This document shows, piece after piece, positions 4,904 to 11,052 of a DNA stretch of 11,052 nt. Source of the stretch: Gammaproteobacteria bacterium (lineage in GTDB: Bacteria; Pseudomonadota; Gammaproteobacteria; Pseudomonadales; GM7GCV1); the NCBI GenBank assembly GCA_030830945.1, contig JAURLY010000073.1, forward strand, positions 1 to 11,052, in the 5' to 3' direction. The notes under the pieces are model-generated. The model was not told the DNA's origin and ran no database searches. It saw nothing but the letters and a program-made list of their open reading frames with translations. Within the stretch, counting starts at the first letter, position 1. Every line of letters starts with the position of its first letter. The position numbers and the translations under genes were made by a program.

Positions 4904-7304
4904 GTGTACTAGGACGCCCTACTTCACTTTTTTTCTGTCCCTTGCCACCGTGACCAGTTTTGGATTTTGGTGACGGTGTAGACTCTAACGCATATTCAAG
5001 TACATCATCAATCCACTTGGCAGTTTTGATTTCTAAATCCTGCTTAATATTGTCCGGGATCTCAGCAAGGTTTTTAGCATTCCCCTCGGGAATAACCACA
5101 AGTTTGATTCCTGCGCGATGTGCTGCAAGTAATTTTTCTTTAACACCACCAATCGAAAGTACTTCGCCTCGCAAGGTAATCTCACCTGTCATCGCCACAT
5201 CTGAACGCACAGCAATGCCTGTCAGCTCAGAAACCAGCGCAGTTACCATACCAACACCTGCACTTGGACCATCTTTAGGTGTCGCGCCTTCAGGGACGTG
5301 AATATGGATATCTCGATTATTTGAAAATTCTTCGTCAATACCTAGTGAATTGGCACGGCCTCGGACAACTGTCAGTGCCGCCTGAATCGATTCCTGCATG
5401 ACATCACCAAGGGAGCCCGTCTTAATGACTTTGCCGGTTCCCTTAACCGAGGAAGCTTCGATGGTGAGGATCTCGCCGCCAACCTGAGTCCAGGCCAGGC
5501 CTGTTACCTGACCAATACGATTGGTTTCTTCGGCAACACCATAGGTAAATTTCTCAACCCCAAGGAAATCTTCAAGATTTTTCGAGGCAATCGACACCGA
5601 TTTCGGTTTGTCCAACCGACTGTTCTGCTTCACAACTTTGCGGCAAAGCTTGGCTATTTCACGATCAAACCCGCGGACTCCGGCTTCTTTGGTGTAATGC
5701 TGGATCATACTTCTCAGGGCGTCAGTCTCGACCTTGATCTCATCTTTTTTCAGGCCGTTGGCCTTGGCTTGTCTTGGGAGGAGATAACGCTCTGCAATTG
5801 CGATTTTTTCATCCTCGGTATAGCCCGGCAGTCGAATAACCTCCATACGATCAAGAAGAGGCCCTGGAATATTCATGGAGTTTGCAGTGCAAACGAACAG
5901 AACCTCGGAGAGGTCGTAGTCGACTTCGAGATAGTGGTCGTTAAATGAATTATTTTGTTCTGGATCAAGCACTTCCAGCAATGCAGATGCAGGATCACCC
6001 CTAAAGTCCATGCCCATTTTGTCAATTTCGTCCAGCAGAAACAGCGGGTTTTTAACTTCAACTTTCGCTAATTTCTGGGCAATTTTTCCTGGCATGGAGC
6101 CGATATAGGTGCGTCTGTGCCCGCGAATCTCTGCTTCATCGCGCACGCCGCCTAACGACATACGAACAAATTTTCGATTTGTCGCTTTGGCAATTGACTC
6201 ACCCAGCGAGGTTTTCCCTACCCCGGGAGGACCAACCAGACAAAGAATCGGCCCCTTAAGCTTCTTAACGCGTTTTTGTACTGCCAGAAACTCAAGGATA
6301 CGCTCCTTAACTTCTTCGAGGCCATGATGGTCTTCTTCAAGAATCTTTTCAGCCTGCTCCAAATCATGCCTGAGGCGGGTTTTCTTGTGCCAGGGCACTG
6401 ACACCATCCAGTCGATGTAATTTCGCAGCACAGACGCTTCAGCAGACATGGGCGACATCATTTTCAGCTTGCCAAGCTCGGTAAGTGCTTTTGTCTCGGC
6501 AGCAGTCGGCATTTTTGCCGATTTAATTTTTTCTTCGAGTTCGTCAAGCTCATTGGAGCCATCAATATCCCCGAGCTCTTTCTGAATCGCTTTCATTTGC
6601 TCATTCAGATAGTACTCGCGCTGACTTTTTTCCATCTGCTTTTTAACGCGGGAGCGGATTTTCTTTTCCACTTGCTGAACATCGGCTTCTATATCGAGCA
6701 TCGCCAATACCCGCTTAGCTCGCTCTACAACGTCCGGCGTCTCAAGCACTTCTTGCTTTGCAGCCAGTTCCACAGATAAATGCATTGCCACGCTATCGAC
6801 AAGCACGGGTAAGCGCTTGATGTCATTAAGGGATGCCAGGACTTCTCTTGGGATTTTTTTGCTGGTCTCCGCGTAGGTAGCCAGCTCTTCCTTCAAAGCC
6901 CTGAGAAGTACTTCTGCCTCTTTTTCTACAGGCTGGCTTTCTTCCAATACTTGATATCCGGCTGCGAGATATTGGTCGTCGACAAATTGAATATTTTCCA
7001 GACTAACCCGCTCTTGTCCTTCCACCAGTATTTTCAACGTTCCGTCTGGCAGCTTGAGCATCTGTAATATGTTGGCAAGGGTCCCTGTATCGTAGAGATC
7101 TTCATCCGCCGGATCATCCACATCAGACTCATGCTGGGCAACAAGCAACAATTGCTTGTTGGTTTGATCGACGGCCATCTCAATGGCTTGCACGGACTTT
7201 TCTCGCCCAACAAACAAGGGAATTACCATCTCAGGGAAAACAACGACATCCCGAAGCGGTATGAGGGGCAAACTTTCATCAACAGAAAACGGAAACTTAT
7301 TCAT
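4899..7304 (-). CDS. lon: ATP-dependent endopeptidase Lon (La)
   Basis: An 801-residue cytoplasmic AAA+ serine protease that degrades misfolded and regulatory proteins. The N-terminal substrate-binding domain begins LPLIPLRDVVVFPEMVIPLF (about 12-205). It is followed by a helical linker (EYYLNEQMKAIQKELG, 230-245) and the AAA+ module with Walker A GPPGVGKT (358-365), Walker B LFLLDEID (421-428), and a GVRGFDREI sensor-2-like segment (542-550). The proteolytic domain has the catalytic-serine motif PKDGPSAGVGM with Ser681, and Lys724 in GGVKEKLLAAHRAG; these form the Ser-Lys dyad of LonA. E. coli Lon has 784 residues. The extra length is largely a Lys/Gly-rich tail (about 775-801). The order clpP-clpX-lon-hupB is conserved in gammaproteobacteria. 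A sigma32-like promoter lies in front and a terminator overlaps the stop codon, suggesting a heat-inducible single-gene unit. Confidence 0.98.
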   Translation of the reverse strand: MNKFPFSVDESLPLIPLRDVVVFPEMVIPLFVGREKSVQAIEMAVDQTNKQLLLVAQHESDVDDPADEDLYDTGTLANILQMLKLPDGTLKILVEGQERVSLENIQFVDDQYLAAGYQVLEESQPVEKEAEVLLRALKEELATYAETSKKIPREVLASLNDIKRLPVLVDSVAMHLSVELAAKQEVLETPDVVERAKRVLAMLDIEADVQQVEKKIRSRVKKQMEKSQREYYLNEQMKAIQKELGDIDGSNELDELEEKIKSAKMPTAAETKALTELGKLKMMSPMSAEASVLRNYIDWMVSVPWHKKTRLRHDLEQAEKILEEDHHGLEEVKERILEFLAVQKRVKKLKGPILCLVGPPGVGKTSLGESIAKATNRKFVRMSLGGVRDEAEIRGHRRTYIGSMPGKIAQKLAKVEVKNPLFLLDEIDKMGMDFRGDPASALLEVLDPEQNNSFNDHYLEVDYDLSEVLFVCTANSMNIPGPLLDRMEVIRLPGYTEDEKIAIAERYLLPRQAKANGLKKDEIKVETDALRSMIQHYTKEAGVRGFDREIAKLCRKVVKQNSRLDKPKSVSIASKNLEDFLGVEKFTYGVAEETNRIGQVTGLAWTQVGGEILTIEASSVKGTGKVIKTGSLGDVMQESIQAALTVVRGRANSLGIDEEFSNNRDIHIHVPEGATPKDGPSAGVGMVTALVSELTGIAVRSDVAMTGEITLRGEVLSIGGVKEKLLAAHRAGIKLVVIPEGNAKNLAEIPDNIKQDLEIKTAKWIDDVLEYALESTPSPKSKTGHGGKGQKKSEVGRPSTH

Positions 7305-7342
7305 GCAAACTCTAGACCTTTAAATCTTGCGTACTACTAGAG

Positions 7343-7372
7343 AATATTGGGGTAGCAGCACTGTATTACAAG
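7343..7372 (-). promoter_or_regulatory. candidate heat-shock (sigma32) promoter of lon, overlapping a sigma70-like match
   Basis: On the minus strand CTTGTAA (plus 7366-7372) is followed after 13 bases by CCCCAATATT (plus 7343-7352), close to the E. coli sigma32 pattern CTTGAA-N13-17-CCCCATNT. The same bases also give a weaker sigma70 reading, TTGTAA, 17 bp, AATATT (4 of 6 each). Heat induction of lon is well established in E. coli; its presence here is inferred from the motif. The predicted transcript would start about 30 nt before the lon ATG. Confidence 0.55.
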
Positions 7373-7379
7373 TGCTGCT
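7354..7379. repeat. perfect 9-bp inverted repeat between clpX and lon
   Basis: AGCAGCACT (7354-7362) and AGTGCTGCT (7371-7379) are exact inverted copies with an 8-base loop. The repeat lies about 20 bp after the clpX stop codon. On the minus strand no T-run follows, so it is a poor terminator for clpX but could be a 3'-end processing or stability element. On the plus strand four T follow, where there is no gene to terminate. It contains the lon -35 element. Confidence 0.6.
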
Positions 7380-7399
7380 TTTGAGAAACAACAGGGAAA

Positions 7400-8686
7400 T
7401 CAGTCTTCAGAGCTGGCTTGTGCCTGACCGGAAGTCTCATATACCAGAATAGGGTCGCTTTCTCCCTTGATGACACTGGCGTCAATAACGACCTTAACGA
7501 CGTCTGGCAGGGATGGTATTTGATACATGGTATCCAGCAGCACTGACTCAAGGATTGAGCGCAGTCCACGTGCGCCGGTTTTTCTTTCGAGTGCTTGCTC
7601 GGCGATGGCCTTGAGGGCATCTTCCCGGAAATCCAGCTCAACACTCTCCATATCAAACAATTTTGCATACTGTTTGGTCAGGGCATTGTTGGGCTCTGTC
7701 AGAATACGTATCAACGCATCTTCATCCAATTCTTCGAGTGTGGCTATTACAGGCAGTCGACCAATAAATTCAGGGATTAACCCGTATTTAATCAAGTCGC
7801 CGGGCTCAACACTGCTGAACACTTCGCCCAGGCTCTTGGATTCATGCTTGCCTTTAACTTCAGCGGAAAATCCAATACCACCTTTTTCAGTACGGTCTCG
7901 GATGACTTTATCCAGGCCGGCAAATGCGCCGCCACAGATAAAGAGGATATTAGAGGTGTCTACCTGAAGAAATTCTTGCTGCGGATGTTTGCGTCCACCT
8001 TGTGGAGGGACTGAGGCAACGGTGCCCTCAATCAATTTAAGTAAGGCTTGCTGCACACCTTCACCAGAGACATCCCTGGTGATTGACGGGTTGTCTGATT
8101 TTCGCGAAATCTTGTCGATTTCGTCTATATAAACGATGCCTTGCTGTGCTTTCTCAACATCGTAGTCACACTTCTGCAGCAGTTTTTGAATGATATTTTC
8201 AACATCTTCGCCCACATAACCCGCTTCAGTCAGCGTGGTTGCGTCGGCAATGGTGAAGGGCACATTGAGAAGCCTTGCCAAGGTTTCAGCCAGCAACGTC
8301 TTACCACAGCCCGTTGGACCAATCAGAAGAATATTACTTTTGCCAAGCTCAACGTTAGCATCAGAAGATTTTGTAGGTGTACGAAGACGCTTGTAATGAT
8401 TGTAAACAGCAACCGAAAGGACTTTTTTGGCCTGATCCTGACCAATTACGTAATCCCCGAGGATTTCCTTGATCTCTTTAGGCGTGGGAAGTTTTGTCTC
8501 TCCAGTCGCTGCTTCGCCTTCCTCAATCTCTTCACGAATGATGTCATTACAGAGATCAACACACTCGTCGCATATGAATACGGAAGGGCCCGCGATTAGC
8601 TTGCGCACATCGTGCTGACTCTTGCCACAAAAGGAGCAATAGAGCAGCTTGTTTTCTTCGTTGTTGCCTTTTTCTTTATCGGACAT
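7400..8686 (-). CDS. clpX: ATP-dependent Clp protease ATP-binding subunit ClpX
   Basis: A 428-residue AAA+ unfoldase (E. coli: 424) that unfolds substrates and feeds them to ClpP. The N-terminal zinc-binding domain has Cys17, Cys20, Cys39 and Cys42 in YCSFC and FICDECVDLC. The AAA+ core has Walker A GPTGCGKT (123-130) and Walker B IDEID (187-191). The pore loop is GYVG (156-159), the RKH loop is 232-234, and the IGF loop that docks on ClpP is 271-273 (within GGIGFSAEV). GARGLRS (about 371-377) is the sensor-2 region. The presence of the IGF loop and the adjacent clpP support a ClpXP complex. No Shine-Dalgarno sequence is apparent before the ATG, but the start matches the family N-terminus. 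The gene follows clpP after 70 bp with no terminator visible between them, so co-transcription is likely, with a possible internal promoter. Confidence 0.98.
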   Translation of the reverse strand: MSDKEKGNNEENKLLYCSFCGKSQHDVRKLIAGPSVFICDECVDLCNDIIREEIEEGEAATGETKLPTPKEIKEILGDYVIGQDQAKKVLSVAVYNHYKRLRTPTKSSDANVELGKSNILLIGPTGCGKTLLAETLARLLNVPFTIADATTLTEAGYVGEDVENIIQKLLQKCDYDVEKAQQGIVYIDEIDKISRKSDNPSITRDVSGEGVQQALLKLIEGTVASVPPQGGRKHPQQEFLQVDTSNILFICGGAFAGLDKVIRDRTEKGGIGFSAEVKGKHESKSLGEVFSSVEPGDLIKYGLIPEFIGRLPVIATLEELDEDALIRILTEPNNALTKQYAKLFDMESVELDFREDALKAIAEQALERKTGARGLRSILESVLLDTMYQIPSLPDVVKVVIDASVIKGESDPILVYETSGQAQASSED

Positions 8687-8705
8687 GAATATTGCAGGAA
8701 AAGTC

Positions 8706-8733
8706 TTTATATACGGCTTCTACGCTATAGCAA
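8706..8733 (-). promoter_or_regulatory. candidate internal promoter for clpX
   Basis: On the minus strand TTGCTA (plus 8728-8733, 4 of 6) and TATAAA (plus 8706-8711, 5 of 6) are 16 bp apart in the clpP-clpX gap. Its predicted start is about a dozen bases before the clpX ATG. It is a sequence match only, in an AT-rich gap. Confidence 0.35.
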
Positions 8734-8756
8734 AGCACGGAATGTGTAAACCCAAA

Positions 8757-9404
8757 CTAACGCTTGGTAACGATCTGGTCAATTAGGCCATATTCTTTGG
8801 ATTCTTCTGCATTCATGAAACGATCCCGTTCTGTATCCAGAGAAATTTGCTCCACCGATTGACCGGTATGCTGAGCCATCAATTGATTCAGTCGCTCACG
8901 AATTTTCAGAATCTCTTGAGCATGAATATGAATATCGGAAGCCTGACCCTGGGCACCACCACTTGGCTGGTGAATCATGACGCGGCTATTAGGCAAACAA
9001 AAACGCTTCCCTTCCGCGCCGGCAGTCAACAGGAATGCGCCCATGCTGCAAGCTTGGCCGATACACATGGTGCTGATATCAGGCTTGACGAATTGCATGG
9101 TGTCGTAAATAGACATGCCCGCTGTAACGGAACCACCAGGCGAATTGATATATAGGTGAATATCCTTGTCTGGATTTTCAGATTCCAAAAACAACAATTG
9201 GGCAACCACAAGGTTAGCCGAATGATCATCCACCGGGCCAACAAGGAAAATAACCCGCTCACGTAAGAGACGAGAATAAATATCGTATGAACGCTCTCCT
9301 CGCGAAGATTGTTCAACAACAATCGGCACCATACCAAGCCCTTGAGGGTCAACGGACTCGGTCTGACTGCCCATATGAACAGATTGGATATATTTGGCGC
9401 TCAT
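8757..9404 (-). CDS. clpP: ATP-dependent Clp protease proteolytic subunit ClpP
   Basis: A 215-residue serine protease subunit (E. coli precursor: 207) that forms the barrel-shaped tetradecamer capped by ClpX. The catalytic triad is visible: Ser120 in GQACSMGAF, His145 in RVMIHQPSGG, and Asp194 in DTERDRF. Other conserved parts are MVPIVVEQSSRGERSYDIYS (25-44), LRERVIFLVGPVDD, and the substrate-strand region YINSPGGSVTAGMSIYDT. The N-terminal residues of about 1-24 are variable and probably include a short propeptide, as in E. coli. The start at 9404 is chosen because CAGGAG lies just upstream; the internal Met11 has no ribosome-binding site. The gene follows tig with an 81-bp gap and precedes clpX, the usual arrangement. 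Confidence 0.98.
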   Translation of the reverse strand: MSAKYIQSVHMGSQTESVDPQGLGMVPIVVEQSSRGERSYDIYSRLLRERVIFLVGPVDDHSANLVVAQLLFLESENPDKDIHLYINSPGGSVTAGMSIYDTMQFVKPDISTMCIGQACSMGAFLLTAGAEGKRFCLPNSRVMIHQPSGGAQGQASDIHIHAQEILKIRERLNQLMAQHTGQSVEQISLDTERDRFMNAEESKEYGLIDQIVTKR

Positions 9405-9435
9405 TACTTCTCCTGATTATTTAGCCCACATCAAC

Positions 9436-9464
9436 ACTATACTTTCAGCCGCGATTGCTGAAAA
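9436..9464 (-). promoter_or_regulatory. candidate clpP promoter coinciding with an inverted repeat
   Basis: On the minus strand TTTTCA (plus 9459-9464, 4 of 6) and TATAGT (plus 9436-9441, 5 of 6) are 17 bp apart in the tig-clpP gap. The -35 and spacer coincide with a 7-bp perfect inverted repeat, TTTCAGC (9443-9449) and GCTGAAA (9457-9463). The repeat has no T-run on the minus strand, so it is not a good tig terminator. It may be a stability hairpin or an operator-like site. Confidence 0.4.
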
Positions 9465-9485
9465 CATAATAATGGAGAAACAGGT

Positions 9486-10790
9486 TTAGTTTTTCGCCAT
9501 GAGCTCGGTGTAACTAAGCTTCACAGGCGTTGCTTTTGCCAGGCCTGATATGTGCTCCACAACGCGATCTTCAAGCACCTTCATTTGAACGCTATTGAGC
9601 AGGTTTTCATTACTATAGTAGTACTGCTCTACTTGTTGTGGGTCTTCGTAGCCAGCGGCCATTTTTGATATTTCTTCTTTAACAGAATCTGCGTCTGCCG
9701 TTATGTTTTCTTTTTTAACCAGCTCAGACATCAGCAGGCCTAGTTTGACCCGCTTGGTAGCTTGCTCAACAAAAGGCTCATCAGGAAGCTGGCTCAGGTC
9801 CAGGTTCTCGCCTCCACCGTATTGTTGAAACATTTCTTGTTTGGCCCTGTTAATTTCTTCCTTAACCATGGCTTGGGGCATGTCAAACTCATGCAAGTCA
9901 CACAAGGCGTCCATCACCTGATTTTTCTTGAATTGAAGCTTTTTCTTTTCCAGCTCGCGCTCCATATTTGAACGAACTTCTGCCTTTAGCGCTTCAATGT
10001 CACCGTCTTCAATACCAAAATTGGCAATGAAGTCTGCATCAATTTCCGGCAGCACCTGCTCTTTCACTTCTTTTAATGTGATGGCAAATACCGCGTCTTT
10101 TCCTTTCAGGTTTTCGGCCTGGTAATCTTCGGGGAAGGTTACTTCAACATTGCGAGATTCACCCGCCTTCATACCGACAATTCCTGACTCAAATCCTGGA
10201 ATCATTTGACCACTGCCAAGCTCCAGACTAGAACCCTCAGCTTTGCCGCCTTCAAACTCTTCCCCGTCGATGCTGCCGACAAAGTCAATAACCACGGTAT
10301 CGCCTTCTTTAGCCGCACGATCCACTGTTTCAGATGTTGCGTTCTGCTTGCGAAGCGTTTCTAACATTTCGTCAACATCAGAATCGTTTACTTCGGTTTC
10401 GGCTGTTTCGATTTTAATTTTGGACACGTCACCCAATTCAACTTCTGGATAAACTTCAAATACCGCTGTGTAGCTAAACTCATCCGCATCTTTGGCTGGT
10501 TCATCCATTTCTTCGATGATTGGCTGGCCTGCAGGGCGGATTTCTTTTTCAGCAAGTGCCTCACCGTAACTTTTATTCACCAGCTCACCCAGTACTTCCT
10601 GGCGAACACCGGCGCCGAAGCGCTGCTCTAAAACGCTCATCGGGACTTTACCTTTACGGAAGCCTTTAATTGAGACCGTTTTTTGCGCTTTTTTCAGGCG
10701 CTCAGAGACTTGCTGGTTGAGATCAGCTGCGGGCAGGCTTACCGTCATACGACGTTCCAAACCAGTAGTAGCTTCGACTGATACTTGCAT
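9486..10790 (-). CDS. tig: trigger factor, ribosome-associated chaperone
   Basis: A 434-residue protein (E. coli: 432) that binds the ribosome exit tunnel and shields nascent chains. The N-terminal ribosome-binding domain carries the signature GFRKGKVP at residues 43-50, exactly as in E. coli. An FKBP-type peptidyl-prolyl isomerase domain follows at about 161-243 (DTVVIDFVGSIDGEEFEGG, then MIPGFESGIVGMKAGE). The C-terminal helical domain (about 250-434) forms the substrate cradle. The reading frame is open further upstream to 10871, but those codons are tRNA-Leu sequence. The ATG at 10788-10790 is preferred because it gives the conserved start MQVSVEATTGLERR and has GAGGA closely upstream. 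The gene lies 39 bp after tRNA-Leu with no terminator visible between them, and upstream of clpP as in other gammaproteobacteria. Confidence 0.97.
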   Translation of the reverse strand: MQVSVEATTGLERRMTVSLPAADLNQQVSERLKKAQKTVSIKGFRKGKVPMSVLEQRFGAGVRQEVLGELVNKSYGEALAEKEIRPAGQPIIEEMDEPAKDADEFSYTAVFEVYPEVELGDVSKIKIETAETEVNDSDVDEMLETLRKQNATSETVDRAAKEGDTVVIDFVGSIDGEEFEGGKAEGSSLELGSGQMIPGFESGIVGMKAGESRNVEVTFPEDYQAENLKGKDAVFAITLKEVKEQVLPEIDADFIANFGIEDGDIEALKAEVRSNMERELEKKKLQFKKNQVMDALCDLHEFDMPQAMVKEEINRAKQEMFQQYGGGENLDLSQLPDEPFVEQATKRVKLGLLMSELVKKENITADADSVKEEISKMAAGYEDPQQVEQYYYSNENLLNSVQMKVLEDRVVEHISGLAKATPVKLSYTELMAKN

Positions 10791-10829
10791 TATTATCCTC
10801 ACGAAAAATCGAATACTGACTGCAAAATA

Positions 10830-10915
<86 letters not shown>

Positions 10916-10945
10916 CTTTATGCAGTCTATGTCGGGCTCCGGGCC

Positions 10946-10951
10946 ATTTTA
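10946..10951 (-). promoter_or_regulatory. possible -10 element of the tRNA-Leu promoter
   Basis: On the minus strand TAAAAT (5 of 6 to consensus) is followed by the GC-rich GGCCCGG, resembling a stringent-type discriminator, about 30 bases before the mature tRNA. The -35 region is poor; the best match is CTTTCA at 16 bp. The remaining bases to the window end (10952-11052) hold a short GCCC/GGGC hairpin and no gene that I can recognise. Confidence 0.35.
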
Positions 10952-11052
10952 AACACAACCCAAGCCCTGAAAGGGGGCGCGATTTTGCCACAGAGAAAGG
11001 AAGGCTTCAATTGATTTGGCTCGTGGCAGACATTTAATAATCTTTAGGGGAA

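Noticed and set aside
7527..7967. A 146-codon plus-strand frame opposite clpX, rich in Ser and Arg
   Set aside because: It is fully antisense to conserved clpX codons, of low complexity, and has no recognisable domain.
8141..8599. A 152-codon plus-strand frame opposite clpX
   Set aside because: It is antisense to the Walker A/B and zinc-domain codons of clpX, with no family resemblance or supporting ribosome-binding site.

Overview
The window is a stretch of a gammaproteobacterial chromosome of moderate GC content. The gene order tig-clpP-clpX-lon-hupB-ppiD, all on the minus strand, is the classical gammaproteobacterial proteostasis cluster. The protein sequences (UvrB, Lon, ClpX, ClpP, HU, trigger factor, PpiD) resemble those of Escherichia coli and Pseudomonas. 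The acidic periplasmic part of PpiD and a Tat-exported ThuA-like protein would fit a marine or aquatic lineage, but that placement is only an inference.

Layout from left to right. Positions 1-933 hold the first 311 codons of uvrB (minus strand), cut off by the window edge. Divergently, tRNA-Asn(GTT) lies on the plus strand at 1050-1125, with a clear sigma70 promoter in front and a bidirectional hairpin terminator behind. A gene for a 290-residue Tat-signal ThuA-like protein follows at 1226-2098 (minus), then about 330 bp without a gene. Next come ppiD (2476-4353), hupB (4444-4716, GTG start), lon (4899-7304), clpX (7400-8686), clpP (8757-9404), tig (9486-10790) and tRNA-Leu(TAG) (10830-10914), all on the minus strand. 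The last 138 bp hold only the presumed tRNA-Leu promoter region.

Functionally, the right-hand two thirds is one protein quality-control block. Trigger factor folds nascent chains at the ribosome. ClpP and ClpX form the ClpXP protease. Lon is the second major ATP-dependent protease. HU is the nucleoid protein, and PpiD is a membrane-anchored periplasmic chaperone at the Sec translocon. The noncoding gaps suggest separate transcription units: a sigma32-like promoter and hairpin before lon, a terminator overlapping the lon stop codon, a separate hupB promoter and hupB terminator, and a terminator after ppiD.

I found no mobile element, CRISPR array, phage gene or toxin-antitoxin pair, and no convincing undescribed system. 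The points worth a second look are regulatory details and the solitary exported ThuA-like gene, and they are scored accordingly.
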